From NCBI RefSeq assembly GCF_008831075.1, contig NZ_WBJX01000002.1, positions 434,001 through 498,000 on the forward strand: a stretch of DNA of 64,000 nt, in the 5' to 3' direction. The position numbers were made by a program, and so were the translations under genes. The DNA is from Pseudoclavibacter terrae (GTDB lineage: Bacteria; Actinomycetota; Actinomycetes; Actinomycetales; Microbacteriaceae). Shown in pieces: positions 7,563 through 16,236 of this stretch. Position 1 is the stretch's first letter, and each line of letters begins with the position of its first letter. The notes under the pieces are model-generated. The model saw only the letters and a program-made list of their open reading frames with translations, ran no database searches and had not been told where the DNA came from.

Positions 7563-8804
7563 ATGTCACAGGCAAAGGTGTTCGGCATCGTTCTCGCTGG
7601 CGGTGAGGGGAAGCGGCTCATGCCGCTCACTGCAGACCGGGCAAAGCCCGCTGTGCCCTTCGCAGGCCAGTATCGACTCATTGACTTCGCACTCTCGAAC
7701 CTGGTGAATTCCGGGCTTCACAAGATCGTCGTCCTGACGCAGTACAAGTCCCACTCGCTGGACAGACACGTCTCGCACACGTGGCGTCTCCCGGCCATGC
7801 TCAACTCCTACGTCGCCTCGGTGCCTGCACAGCAGCGCCTCGGCAAGCGCTGGTTCTCGGGCTCGGCCGACGCGATCAGGCAGAGCCTGAACCTCATCAA
7901 CGACGAGTCGCCGGACATCGTCGTCGTGGTCGGCGCAGACCACGTCTACCGCATGGACTTCTCGCAGATGATCGAGGCGCACATCGCCTCCGGTCGGAGC
8001 GCGACGGTCGCGGCCATCCGCCAGCCGATCTCCCTTTCCGACCAGTTCGGGGTCATCGACGTCGATCCGGACGACCGCACGCTCATCCGCGAGTTCCTCG
8101 AGAAGCCGGACGACGCGCAGGGCCTGCCGGACAGTCCCGGTGAGATCCTGGCGTCGATGGGCAACTACGTCTTCACGGCAGACAAGCTCGTGGAAGCGGT
8201 CATCCGCGACTCCACGCTGGAAGACTCGAAGCACGACATGGGTGGGGACATCATCCCGAGCTTCGTCGCGCAGGGTGACTGCGGCGTGTACGACCTCAAG
8301 GACAACGTGGTTCCCGGCTCCACGGACCGCGACCGCGACTACTGGCGCGACGTCGGCACGATCGACTCCTTCTACGACGCGCACATGGACCTCATCTCCA
8401 CGCTGCCGATCTTCAACCTCTACAACGAAAAGTGGCCAATCTTCGCGCAGCAGCTGAACTCGCCGCCCGCGAAGTTCGTCCGCGACAGCCGCGGGTCGAC
8501 GGGCACCATGATCGACTCGATCATCTCCCTCGGCTCCGTCATCTCGGGCGCCCACATCGAGCGCAGCGTGCTGGGCCCGTGGGACAACGTCGAGTCAGGG
8601 GCCGCGGTTGTCGACTCGATCCTGTTCGATCGCGTCAACGTGCAGGCCGGTGCCGTCGTGCGGCGGGCGATCCTCGACAAGAACGTCATCGTCAAGGAGG
8701 GCGCCTCCGTCGGCGTCGACCGCGAGCACGACCTCCGTCGCGGATTCACGGTCACCGACTCGGGCCTCACCGTCGTGGAGAAGTTCGGGATCGTCGAGCC
8801 GTGA
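7563..8804 (+). CDS. glgC: Glucose-1-phosphate adenylyltransferase
   Basis: A 413-residue enzyme that makes ADP-glucose from ATP and glucose-1-phosphate, the committed step of bacterial glycogen synthesis. The nucleotide-binding motif [13 protein letters not shown] lies at 11-23 and the allosteric/substrate Lys-Pro in [10 protein letters not shown] follows. [14 protein letters not shown] carries the metal-binding Asp, and FLEKPDD and [18 protein letters not shown] are family signatures. The C-terminal third is a left-handed beta-helix of hexapeptide type. Length is normal. It overlaps serB by GTGA, so serB is co-translated. Confidence 0.95.
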   Translation: MSQAKVFGIVLAGGEGKRLMPLTADRAKPAVPFAGQYRLIDFALSNLVNSGLHKIVVLTQYKSHSLDRHVSHTWRLPAMLNSYVASVPAQQRLGKRWFSGSADAIRQSLNLINDESPDIVVVVGADHVYRMDFSQMIEAHIASGRSATVAAIRQPISLSDQFGVIDVDPDDRTLIREFLEKPDDAQGLPDSPGEILASMGNYVFTADKLVEAVIRDSTLEDSKHDMGGDIIPSFVAQGDCGVYDLKDNVVPGSTDRDRDYWRDVGTIDSFYDAHMDLISTLPIFNLYNEKWPIFAQQLNSPPAKFVRDSRGSTGTMIDSIISLGSVISGAHIERSVLGPWDNVESGAAVVDSILFDRVNVQAGAVVRRAILDKNVIVKEGASVGVDREHDLRRGFTVTDSGLTVVEKFGIVEP

Positions 8805-9460
8805 CGTCGGGCACGCTGACCCGCGCCCCGTTCCTGGTCCTCCTCGACGTCGACTCGACCCTCATCGAGGATGAGGTCATCGAGCTCATCGCCGACTACG
8901 CGGGTGTGACCGCCCAAGTCACCGAGGTGACGGAACGGGCCATGGCAGGCGAGCTCGACTTCGAGGAGAGCCTGCGGCATCGAGTCGCGCTGCTCAAAGG
9001 CGTGTCCGCGGCTGACGTCGCCTCGGTCGTCGACCGGGTCGTCGTCACCGACGGCGTCCCGGAGCTCGTCTCGGGTGTACACGCCGCAGGAGGGTACGTC
9101 GCCGCCGTCTCCGGCGGGTTCCACGAGATCCTCGACGACCTCGCTGCCAGGCTGGACCTCGACCGGTGGCGAGCCAACCGATTCGAGATCATCGAAGGCA
9201 GGCTCACCGGCCGAGTCTCCGGCCCCATCATCGGTCGCGAGGCCAAGCGCGACACACTGCTCGAGTGGGCAGACGAACTCGGCGTCGACCCGTCACGCAC
9301 GATCGCGATCGGCGACGGCGCGAACGACCTCGGCATGATGTCGGCCGCAGGACTCTCGATCGCGTTCGATGCGAAGCCGGTCGTGCGCGAGCAGGCTCAC
9401 GTGAGCCTCCCGGATCGCGACATGCGTCAGGTGCTGCACGTGCTCGGCCTCGCGGGCTGA
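8801..9460 (+). CDS. serB: Phosphoserine phosphatase
   Basis: A 219-residue HAD-superfamily enzyme that performs the last step of serine synthesis. The nucleophile motif DVDST is at residues 16-20 (Asp16 nucleophile, Asp18 acid). [10 protein letters not shown] is motif II, a Lys in REAKRDTL is motif III, and [10 protein letters not shown] is motif IV. It is the short form without an N-terminal ACT domain. The GTG start overlaps the glgC stop by four bases. Its linkage with a glycogen gene has no obvious metabolic logic and may simply be operon packing. Confidence 0.92.
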   Translation: MTSGTLTRAPFLVLLDVDSTLIEDEVIELIADYAGVTAQVTEVTERAMAGELDFEESLRHRVALLKGVSAADVASVVDRVVVTDGVPELVSGVHAAGGYVAAVSGGFHEILDDLAARLDLDRWRANRFEIIEGRLTGRVSGPIIGREAKRDTLLEWADELGVDPSRTIAIGDGANDLGMMSAAGLSIAFDAKPVVREQAHVSLPDRDMRQVLHVLGLAG

Positions 9461-9476
9461 CCGCCACGGCACAGAT

Positions 9477-9514
9477 GAAGGGCCGACCGGATGCGTGCAT
9501 CCGGTCGGCCCTTC
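9477..9514. terminator. Bidirectional hairpin terminator between serB and fabG
   Basis: An 18-bp perfect inverted repeat (arms 9477-9494 and 9497-9514), beginning GAAGGGCCGACC and ending CCCTTC, with a two-base centre. It lies between convergent genes. Confidence 0.75.
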
Positions 9515-9537
9515 GTCAGTTCTCCGGGGGCCTGCCG

Positions 9538-10248
9538 CTAGTGCCCCATGCCGAGTCCGCCGTCGACGGGGATGACGGCACCGGCGATGTATCCGGCATC
9601 ATCGCTCGCGAGCCACGCCGCGGTCTTCGCGATCTCGTCGACGCTGCCGTAGCGCGCCGCGGGGATCTGCGAAAGGTACTCCTTCTTCGTGTCCTCCGGC
9701 AGCACGGCCGTCATCTCCGTCTCGATGAACCCCGGCGCGATGACGTTGGCCGTGATGCCACGCGAGCCGAGCTCGCGGGTGAGCGAGCGAGCCATGCCGA
9801 CAAGGCCGGCCTTCGCCGATGAATAGTTGATCTGACCGGGCGAGCCGAAGAGCCCGACCACGCTCGAGATGAAGACGACCCGCCCGAATCGGGCCTTGAG
9901 CATGCCCTTCGAAGAGCGCTTGAGGACGCGGAAGACACCCGTCAGGTTCGTGTCGATGACCTGCTGGAAGTCGTCCTCCGACATGCGGAGGAGGAGGTTG
10001 TCCTTCGTGATGCCCGCGTTGGCGATGAGCACCTCGACGGCCCCGAGCTCCTGCTCGACGGCTGTGAACGCCGCATCGACGCTTGCCGAGTCGGTGACGT
10101 CGGCCTGCACCGTGAGCGCGCCTTCCGGCCCGCCCTCCCCCGAGCGCGAGGTCACCGCGACGCGGTGCCCCAGGCTGACGAAGTGTGCGGCGATGGCGAA
10201 GCCGATGCCACGGTTTCCTCCCGTGACGAGGACGGTTCTTTGGGTCAT
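9538..10248 (-). CDS. fabG: 3-oxoacyl-ACP reductase, SDR family
   Basis: A 236-residue short-chain dehydrogenase. The cofactor motif TGGNRGIG is at 9-16, NAG in ANAGITKDN, the catalytic Ser in FISSVVGLFG and the Tyr/Lys pair in NYSSAKAG. The C-terminal VIPVDGGLGMGH is typical of FabG. It should reduce beta-ketoacyl-ACP with NADPH in fatty acid elongation. No other fab genes are adjacent, so it may be a FabG paralogue; mycobacterial MabA is of this type. The start at 10248 is supported by AGGGAG; the frame upstream is not homologous. Confidence 0.9.
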   Translation of the reverse strand: MTQRTVLVTGGNRGIGFAIAAHFVSLGHRVAVTSRSGEGGPEGALTVQADVTDSASVDAAFTAVEQELGAVEVLIANAGITKDNLLLRMSEDDFQQVIDTNLTGVFRVLKRSSKGMLKARFGRVVFISSVVGLFGSPGQINYSSAKAGLVGMARSLTRELGSRGITANVIAPGFIETEMTAVLPEDTKKEYLSQIPAARYGSVDEIAKTAAWLASDDAGYIAGAVIPVDGGLGMGH

Positions 10249-10328
10249 GCTGCTCCCTTGAGACGGTGAGCTCCAGTCTAGGGGCGAGGAGTAAGCTGAG
10301 CAGATCGCCGAGAGGAGCACCTGCCACC

Positions 10329-10604
10329 GTGCGATCACACACAACGAACGTCACCTCCATGGCGGACAGCGAGTACGACGAGCGCGCCGCCCGCATGAAG
10401 AAGTACACCATCATGATGCTGATCAGGGTGGCGTGCTTCGTCGCGCTCATCTGGGTGCGCGGACCCTGGATGTTCGTGTTCGCAGCCGGAGCCATCTTCC
10501 TCCCCTACTTCGCCGTCGTCATCGCGAACGCCGCGACGCAGCGCAGAACACGCGGGGTGGAGCGGCCGAGCTTCCTCCAGCGCCGGGGCAAGCCGGATGC
10601 GTGA
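10329..10604 (+). CDS. DUF3099 family small membrane protein
   Basis: About 91 residues from a GTG start supported by GAGGAG eleven bases upstream; an earlier in-frame GTG at 10266 and a later ATG at 10360 are alternatives. Two hydrophobic segments follow a basic stretch RAARMKKY: IMMLIRVACFVALIWV and MFVFAAGAIFLPYFAVVIA, so an inner-membrane hairpin is expected. The C-terminus is basic. This matches the actinobacterial DUF3099 family, whose function is unknown. It overlaps the next gene by eight bases and belongs to a run ending with SURF1. Confidence 0.75.
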   Translation: MRSHTTNVTSMADSEYDERAARMKKYTIMMLIRVACFVALIWVRGPWMFVFAAGAIFLPYFAVVIANAATQRRTRGVERPSFLQRRGKPDA

Positions 10605-10875
10605 CGCCTTCGACCTGCTCGGGGCCCTGCAGAACGGCGGGCTGGACGCCGCCGAGGCGGAGCCTCGGTGCTCGCGCGCGGCCTGCAGCGCCGATGCGAC
10701 GACGCGCCTCGAGTGGCGCAACCCGCGCATCCACGACGAGGCCCGCCGCAAGGTCTGGCTCGCTTGCGGCGAGCATGCTGGCTACCTCGAGGACTTCCTC
10801 CGCCAGCGGGACTTTCCGGTGACCGCCTCCGCGCTCGCTGCAGAGGCGACCGACCACGAGGATGGGCGCGCGTGA
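10597..10875 (+). CDS. Small Cys/His-containing protein (family often auto-labelled 'acetone carboxylase')
   Basis: A 92-residue soluble protein. Two cysteines in CSRAAC (residues about 25-30) and a CGEH (about 57-60) could form a zinc-ribbon-like site. Between them sits the conserved-looking LEWRNPRIHDEARRKVWLA. I recall that short proteins of this pattern in Actinobacteria are often labelled acetone carboxylase. That is implausible for 92 residues, since the real enzyme has large subunits. It overlaps DUF3099 by eight bases and SURF1 by four (GTGA), so the three are co-expressed. Function unknown; a link to membrane or respiratory assembly is only inferred from SURF1. Confidence 0.7.
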   Translation: MRDAFDLLGALQNGGLDAAEAEPRCSRAACSADATTRLEWRNPRIHDEARRKVWLACGEHAGYLEDFLRQRDFPVTASALAAEATDHEDGRA

Positions 10876-11726
10876 GCGGCGAGCGTCGGTGGCGTTTCGC
10901 GCTGTCGAAGCGCTGGCTCGGCTACCTGGGCCTGCTCGTCGTGTTCGCCATCGCGTGCGGCTTCCTGAGCCACTGGCAGTTCGAACGCCGGGACGAGCGG
11001 GTCTCCGAGAACGCCCGCATCACCGGCAACTTCGACCGGGAAGCGGTTCCGATCGAGTCGGAGCTCGCGTCGCTCGACGCGTTCTCGATCAACCAGGAGT
11101 GGACGCCGGTGCTCCTGCAGGGCAGATACCTGACCGACGAGCAGCTCCTGGCCCGGTCTCGGCCACACAACGGCCTCCCCGGCTTCGAGATCCTGACGCC
11201 CTTCGAGACCGAGGACGGACGAGTGTTCATCGTGAACCGCGGCTGGATCCCGACCGGCGACGCGCAGGACTCCCCCGACCACGTGCCGGCACCTCCCGAG
11301 GGCGATGCGACGGTGGTGGCACGACTCAAGCCGGGCGAACCCGAGATTCCGGGACGCAGCGCTCCTGCCGGGCAGATCGCGACCATCCACCTGCCGCAGT
11401 TCGCCGAAGAGCTCGGCACCGACCGCGTGTACACGGGGGCATACGGCCTGCTGTCCGCCGAACGACCGTCAGCGGAGACCGGCGCGCTGACGACGAAACC
11501 CGCGCTGGACGAGGGCAATCACCTGTCCTACGCGTTCCAGTGGATCATCTTCGCGATCATCGCGCTCCTCGGCCTCATCTTCGGACTCCGCGCCGAATAC
11601 CGCGACCGCAACCCGGATGACCCGAAGGTCAAGGAGGCCCTCGCCCGCGAACGCGAGCGAGCTGGCCGCCGACGCAGGACGGATGCGGAAATCGAGGACG
11701 AGCTCCTCGATCGCGCCGGTGCCTGA
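10872..11726 (+). CDS. SURF1-family cytochrome c oxidase assembly protein
   Basis: A 284-residue membrane protein with the SURF1 layout. There is one transmembrane helix near the N-terminus (LGYLGLLVVFAIACGFL), a large extracytoplasmic domain and a second helix near the C-terminus (YAFQWIIFAIIALLGLIFGL). SURF1 proteins help insert haem a into the oxidase. VFIVNRGWIP is a family signature. The C-terminal tail is charged, cytoplasmic and ends in an acidic helix. The GTG start overlaps the preceding gene. Haem A synthase and haem O synthase genes are found 6-8 kb downstream, which fits an aa3 oxidase. Confidence 0.88.
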   Translation: MSGERRWRFALSKRWLGYLGLLVVFAIACGFLSHWQFERRDERVSENARITGNFDREAVPIESELASLDAFSINQEWTPVLLQGRYLTDEQLLARSRPHNGLPGFEILTPFETEDGRVFIVNRGWIPTGDAQDSPDHVPAPPEGDATVVARLKPGEPEIPGRSAPAGQIATIHLPQFAEELGTDRVYTGAYGLLSAERPSAETGALTTKPALDEGNHLSYAFQWIIFAIIALLGLIFGLRAEYRDRNPDDPKVKEALARERERAGRRRRTDAEIEDELLDRAGA

Positions 11727-11759
11727 CCCCGCCTGACCGCACAAGTCCCCTGTCACGAG

Positions 11760-11790
11760 CGAAGCGCATGCCCGTCGGGCATGCGCTTCG
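11760..11790. terminator. Hairpin terminator between SURF1 and the ABC-F gene
   Basis: CGAAGCGCATGCCC and its exact complement form a 14-bp stem with a GTC loop. It lies between the 3' ends of two convergent genes. Confidence 0.7.
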
Positions 11791-11823
11791 TGGCGTGGCA
11801 GGAGCTCCCCCGGGCGGGCGTGA

Positions 11824-13431
11824 CTAGTTCATCGTGATGAGGTCGAAGTAGTCGGGCGTCCAGTGGTCCTCAACTCCGTCCGGCATGATGAGCACGCGCT
11901 CCGGGTTGAGGGCCTCGACGGCGCCCTCGTCGTGGCTGACCAGCACGACCGAGCCCTCGTAATGCGCAAGCGCATCGAGGATCTGCTCACGGCTCATCGG
12001 GTCGAGGTTGTTCGTCGGCTCGTCGAGGAGCAGGACGTTGGCGCTGGACACGACGAGCATCGCCAGTGCGAGTCGCGTCTTCTCGCCGCCGGAGAGGACC
12101 CCCGCCGGCTTGTGCACGTCATCTCCGGAGAACAGGAATGAGCCGAGCACCTTGCGCGCCTCGGTCTCCGTGAGGTGGCTCGAGACGCTCACCATGTTCT
12201 GGAGGACGCTGCGGGCGACATCCAGCGTCTCGTGCTCCTGGGCGTAGTAGCCGATCTTGAGGCCGTGGCCTGGCTCGAGCGCGCCCGTGTCCGGCTCGTC
12301 CACGCCGGCGAGCATGCGCAGAAGCGTCGTCTTGCCCGCACCGTTGAGCCCGAGGATTACGACGCGTGAACCTCGGTCGATGGCAAGGTCGACCGCGGTG
12401 AAGATCTCGAGTGATCCGTAGGACTTCGAGAGGTTCGATGCCCGCAGGGGGGTCTTGCCGCAGGCCGCGGGCGTCGGGAAGCGCAGCTTCGCCACGCGGT
12501 CCGCGACGCGGACCTCCTCGAGACCCGAGAGCATCTTCTCCGCACGACGCGCCATCTGGTGCGCCGCGGTGGCCTTCGTCGCCTTGGCACCGAACTTGGC
12601 GGCCTGCTGCTGCAGCACAGTCGCCTTCTTCTCGATGTTGGCGCGCTCCTTCTTGCGGCGCTCCTGGTCGGCCTCGCGCTGGCGCAGGTAGTGCTTCCAG
12701 CCCATGTTGTAGACGTCGATCACCTGGCGGTTCGCGTCGAGGTAGAACACGCGGTTGACCGTGTCGCCGACCAGTTCGACGTCGTGCGAGATCACGATGA
12801 GCCCGCCGGCGTATCCCTTGAGGAACTCCCGCAGCCAGATGACCGAGTCGATGTCGAGGTGGTTCGTGGGCTCGTCGAGCAGCATCGTCTCCGCGCCGGA
12901 GAACAGGATCCGGGCGAGCTCGATGCGGCGACGCTGTCCACCCGAGAGCGTCTGCAGCTCCTGGTCGAGGATGCGGTCCGGCAGCTTGAGGTTGCTGGCG
13001 ATCGCTGCGGCCTCGGCCTCGGCCGCGTAGCCTCCGAGCGCGAGGAACCTGTCGTCGAGGCGCGAGTACTTCTTCATCGCGGCTTCCTGCTCGGCGGGGG
13101 TCCCGTCCGCCATCGCGAGGGTCGCCTCGTCGATGCCGAGACGCAGTTCGCCGAGTCCTCTGGCGTCCAGGATGCGCGTGCGCGCTGTCTGCGTGGGGTC
13201 GCCGCTTCTCGGGTCCTGCGGAAGGTAGCCGATCTCACCTCGGCGTTCGATCTTCCCTGCCGTCGGCAGGGTGTCTCCCGCCAGGATCTTCGTCAGCGTC
13301 GTCTTGCCGGCGCCGTTGCGGCCGACGAGGCCGATCTTGTCGCCAGCGGCAACACGAAAGTTGACTCCCGACATGAGGGTGCGGGCACCCATGGTGATTT
13401 CGAGGTCGTGTACGGCGAGCAAGAAGAGCAT
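11824..13431 (-). CDS. ABC-F family ATPase (ribosome-associated type)
   Basis: 535 residues with two ABC ATPase domains in one chain and no membrane segments. Walker A motifs are GLVGRNGAGKTT and ILGLNGAGKTT; signatures are TLSGGQRRR and LSGGEKTR; Walker B motifs are MLLDEPTNHLDI and LLLDEPTNNLD. The linker is rich in Lys/Arg (QERRKKERANIEKKA). ABC-F proteins act on the ribosome as translation factors or antibiotic protection proteins; which applies here is not readable. It is not clearly EttA. The ATG at 13431 is used, but a TTG three codons in is possible because SD support is weak. Confidence 0.88.
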   Translation of the reverse strand: MLFLLAVHDLEITMGARTLMSGVNFRVAAGDKIGLVGRNGAGKTTLTKILAGDTLPTAGKIERRGEIGYLPQDPRSGDPTQTARTRILDARGLGELRLGIDEATLAMADGTPAEQEAAMKKYSRLDDRFLALGGYAAEAEAAAIASNLKLPDRILDQELQTLSGGQRRRIELARILFSGAETMLLDEPTNHLDIDSVIWLREFLKGYAGGLIVISHDVELVGDTVNRVFYLDANRQVIDVYNMGWKHYLRQREADQERRKKERANIEKKATVLQQQAAKFGAKATKATAAHQMARRAEKMLSGLEEVRVADRVAKLRFPTPAACGKTPLRASNLSKSYGSLEIFTAVDLAIDRGSRVVILGLNGAGKTTLLRMLAGVDEPDTGALEPGHGLKIGYYAQEHETLDVARSVLQNMVSVSSHLTETEARKVLGSFLFSGDDVHKPAGVLSGGEKTRLALAMLVVSSANVLLLDEPTNNLDPMSREQILDALAHYEGSVVLVSHDEGAVEALNPERVLIMPDGVEDHWTPDYFDLITMN

Positions 13432-13549
13432 CCATTCGGTGGTGAGCGGGGCGAGCTGTGCGGTGCTGAGAGGCGGGTGTCAGGTCCACGCCGGAGTCGA
13501 CCGGGCTGGCCCCGTAGCCGACAACCTGCCCAGTCTAGACGAGACGCGA

Positions 13550-13575
13550 ATGAGCCCCGCCGAGGCGGGGCTCAT
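13550..13575 (-). terminator. Hairpin terminator after the suf operon
   Basis: ATGAGCCCCGCC and its exact complement (13564-13575) form a 12-bp stem with a minimal GA centre. It begins 16 bases after the last suf gene. Confidence 0.7.
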
Positions 13576-13591
13576 CACGGTCGGACGCGGG

Positions 13592-13924
13592 TCAGATGTT
13601 GAACCCGAGGGCGCGCATCATGTCGCGCCCGTCGTCGGTGATCTTCTCGGGACCCCACGGCGGCATCCAGACCCAGTTGATGACGAAGCGCTCGACGGCG
13701 CCATCAAGCGCCTGGGCCGTGTCGGCCTCGATGACGTCGGTCAGCGGGCAGCCCGCGGAGGTGAGCGTCATGGAGATGACAAGCGCGTCGGAGTCGTCGT
13801 CCCAGTTCAGATCGTAGATGAGACCGAGGTCGACGATGTTGACGCCGAGCTCCGGGTCCACGACCTCTTTGAGCGCCTCTTCGATCTCGTCGTAGCGTGT
13901 CGCTTCGAGTGTCGTCAGTGCCAT
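13592..13924 (-). CDS. sufT: Metal-sulfur cluster assembly factor, DUF59/SufT-like
   Basis: A 110-residue MIP18/DUF59 protein with the family core EVVDPELGVNIVDLGLIYDL and the loop TSAGCPLTDVIEADT that contains the conserved Cys. These proteins help deliver Fe-S clusters to target enzymes. It is the last gene of the suf operon, nine bases after sufC, which supports the SufT role. The C-terminal WVWMPPWGPEKIT is also typical. PaaD-like phenylacetate oxygenase factors share the fold but not this context. Confidence 0.88.
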   Translation of the reverse strand: MALTTLEATRYDEIEEALKEVVDPELGVNIVDLGLIYDLNWDDDSDALVISMTLTSAGCPLTDVIEADTAQALDGAVERFVINWVWMPPWGPEKITDDGRDMMRALGFNI

Positions 13925-13933
13925 GGCGAGATC

Positions 13934-14698
13934 CTACGCCTCGACCTGCTGAGCGAGGTAGCGGTCGTACCCCTCGTTCTCGAGGCGGTCGGCGAGCTCG
14001 GGACCGCCCTGGTCGGCGACCTTGCCGGCGACGAAGACGTGCACGAAGTCGGGCTTGATGTACCGCAGGATGCGCGTGTAGTGCGTGATGAGCAGGACAC
14101 CGAGGCCGGTGTTCTCCTTGACGCGGTTGACGCCCTCGGACACGATGCGGAGCGCATCCACGTCGAGGCCCGAGTCGGTCTCGTCGAGGACGGCGAACTT
14201 CGGCTTGAGGAGCTCGAGCTGGAGGATCTCGTTGCGCTTCTTCTCGCCACCGGAGAAGCCCTCGTTGACGTTGCGCTCGGAGAAGACCGGGTCCATGCGC
14301 AGTGCGGACATGGAGGACTTGACCTCCTTGAGCCACGGGCGCAGGGGCGGTGCCTCGCCGGAGACGGCGGTCTTCGCGGTGCGCAGGAAGTTCGCCACCG
14401 TCACGCCGGGGATCTCGACGGGGTACTGCATGGCGAGGAACAGGCCGGCCTTCGCCCGCTCGTCGACGGACATCTCGAGGACGTCCTCGCCGTCGAGCGT
14501 GATCGAGCCGCTCGTCACCTCGTACTTGGGGTGGCCCGCGATCGTGTACGCGAGCGTCGACTTGCCTGAGCCGTTCGGGCCCATGATGGCGTGGATCTCG
14601 CCCTGGTTGATCGTCAGGTCGACACCGCGGAGGATTTCCTTGGTGCCCTGGTCGGTCTCGACCGTGACGTGGAGGTCGGATATCTGCAGCGTGGACAT
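13934..14698 (-). CDS. sufC: Fe-S cluster assembly ATPase SufC
   Basis: A 254-residue soluble ABC ATPase. Walker A is GPNGSGKST, the signature is [11 protein letters not shown], Walker B is [16 protein letters not shown] and the His switch is in LLITHYTR. The ETDSGLD form of Walker B is characteristic of SufC rather than transporters. SufC drives the SufB-SufC2-SufD scaffold on which Fe-S clusters are built. It follows the Rieske gene by three bases and precedes sufT. Confidence 0.95.
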   Translation of the reverse strand: MSTLQISDLHVTVETDQGTKEILRGVDLTINQGEIHAIMGPNGSGKSTLAYTIAGHPKYEVTSGSITLDGEDVLEMSVDERAKAGLFLAMQYPVEIPGVTVANFLRTAKTAVSGEAPPLRPWLKEVKSSMSALRMDPVFSERNVNEGFSGGEKKRNEILQLELLKPKFAVLDETDSGLDVDALRIVSEGVNRVKENTGLGVLLITHYTRILRYIKPDFVHVFVAGKVADQGGPELADRLENEGYDRYLAQQVEA

Positions 14699-14701
14699 GT
14701 G

Positions 14702-15034
14702 CTAGCTCTTCTCCTCGAAGATTGGAGTGGGGTCGATGTAGATGTCGCCCGCTTGCACCTGGATGCGGTACACGGGCACTGGTTCGTAGGCGGGGAGGGT
14801 GCGTGGCCACCCGGTTCTGAGCGAGAACTGGGAGCCATGCGCCCAGCATTCGATCGAGTCGTCCTCCACGAAGCCCTCGGCAAGCGAGATGTCTCCGTGC
14901 GAGCATCGGTCCCCGAGAGCGAAGAGCTCACCGGCCGAGTCCCGGACGACGCAGATGGCCTGCCCCTCGATCTCGAAGCGCTGCGGCGCCTCGACCTTCA
15001 CGTCGTCTGCCGCGCAGAGACGCACCGAGGTCAT
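14702..15034 (-). CDS. Rieske-type [2Fe-2S] ferredoxin embedded in the suf operon
   Basis: A 110-residue Rieske protein. The two cluster-binding motifs are CSHGDISLAEG (CxH) and CWAHGSQF (CxxH), with FEIEGQAICVVRD preceding and a C-terminal PVYRIQVQAGDIYI strand. It resembles ferredoxin subunits of non-haem oxygenases, but no oxygenase is near. It overlaps sufD by ATGA and sits three bases before sufC. Its stoichiometric expression with the SUF scaffold suggests an electron-transfer or cluster-sensing role in assembly (inference). Confidence 0.9.
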   Translation of the reverse strand: MTSVRLCAADDVKVEAPQRFEIEGQAICVVRDSAGELFALGDRCSHGDISLAEGFVEDDSIECWAHGSQFSLRTGWPRTLPAYEPVPVYRIQVQAGDIYIDPTPIFEEKS

Positions 15035-16236
15035 CGCTCTGCGACGAGCAGAGGACTTGCGCCCTCGTTGAGCTCGCGTTCGAGCGCGTCCCGAAGGTGG
15101 GTTGCGATCTCCTCGTTGCCGATCTGCTGGACGATCTCGTTGAGGAAGCCGTGCACCACGAGGCGACGGCTCATGGCCTCGGAGATGCCACGGCTCATCA
15201 GGTAGAAGAGCTGCTCGTCATCGAAGCGACCGGTCGCAGATGCGTGCCCCGCGCCTTCGATGTCGCCGGTCTCGATCTCGAGGTTCGGGACCGAGTCGGC
15301 GCGCGTCCCCTCCGAGAGGACGAGGTTGCGGTTCTGCTCGTAGGAGTCGGTGCCTGGTGCGTTGCGGCGGATGAGCACGTCACCGATCCAGACGGCACGC
15401 GCGCCCTCACCCTGCAGCGCCCCCTTGTAGTTGACGCGACTGCGCGTGTGCGGCGCATTGTGGTCGACGAAGACCTGGTGCTCGAGGTGCTGGCCGGCGT
15501 CGGAGTAGTAGAGCCCGTAGAGCTCGCCATCCGCGCCCTGCGCGTTGAGCTGGAGCGTCGGGTTGAGCCGCACGATGCCACCGCCGAGCGAGACCACGAT
15601 GTGCTTGATGAACGCGTCGCGCCCGACGGACAGGAAGTGCGTCGAGAGGTGCTGCGCGGAGTCCTCCCATTCCTGCATGGAGACGACCGTGACGTTCGCG
15701 CCGTCGCCCACGAGGATCTCGACGTTCTCGGCGACCGTCGCCTCGCCCGTGTGGCGGAGGATGATGAGGCCCCTGGCGTGCGGCTTGATGTCGATCACGA
15801 CATGGGCGGCGAGTGCGGCGTCCCCGAAGCCCTTGCGGTCGAGGACGAACTGCTTGTCGTCTTCGCCCGAGACCTCGACGAGGAGCGCCTCGCCGAAGTT
15901 CGTCCAGGCGTTGGCGGAGGCGCGGTCCTCCGGCTTCCCTGCGGAACCGATGCGCGCGTCCGAGCGCGGGATCCAGCTCACCGAGACGCCCTCGGTCTCC
16001 GAGAACTCGAGTTCGGAGCGGTTTCCGGTGAGCGTGCCGTTGATGAGCGCGTCGAGCTTCGCGACGGGGGTGTACTTCCACTCGACCTCGCGGCCGCTGA
16101 GCGGCGCGAAGTCGGCGAAGTCGAAGGAGGTGAAGCGCTCCGACCTCGTCTGCACCGGTACCTCGGAGCCGGGCCCGTGGCTGTGCTTGTTGAGACCGAG
16201 CGGGTTGATCTGCTCGCTCGTCACCTGCGTCGTCAT
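15031..16236 (-). CDS. sufD: Fe-S cluster assembly protein SufD
   Basis: A 401-residue SufBD-family protein. The C-terminal part holds the family signature [20 protein letters not shown] and, before it, GHASATGRFDDEQ. A right-handed beta-helix core precedes it. An N-terminal region with RSERFTSFDFADFAPLSGREVEWKYTP is normal for the shorter partner. SufD pairs with SufB in the scaffold. It starts on the base next to the sufB stop and overlaps the Rieske gene. Confidence 0.93.
   Translation of the reverse strand: MTTQVTSEQINPLGLNKHSHGPGSEVPVQTRSERFTSFDFADFAPLSGREVEWKYTPVAKLDALINGTLTGNRSELEFSETEGVSVSWIPRSDARIGSAGKPEDRASANAWTNFGEALLVEVSGEDDKQFVLDRKGFGDAALAAHVVIDIKPHARGLIILRHTGEATVAENVEILVGDGANVTVVSMQEWEDSAQHLSTHFLSVGRDAFIKHIVVSLGGGIVRLNPTLQLNAQGADGELYGLYYSDAGQHLEHQVFVDHNAPHTRSRVNYKGALQGEGARAVWIGDVLIRRNAPGTDSYEQNRNLVLSEGTRADSVPNLEIETGDIEGAGHASATGRFDDEQLFYLMSRGISEAMSRRLVVHGFLNEIVQQIGNEEIATHLRDALERELNEGASPLLVAER

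Noticed and set aside
10597-10875. Acetone carboxylase
   Set aside because: A 92-residue protein cannot be this large multi-subunit enzyme; the label is best seen as an annotation artefact.
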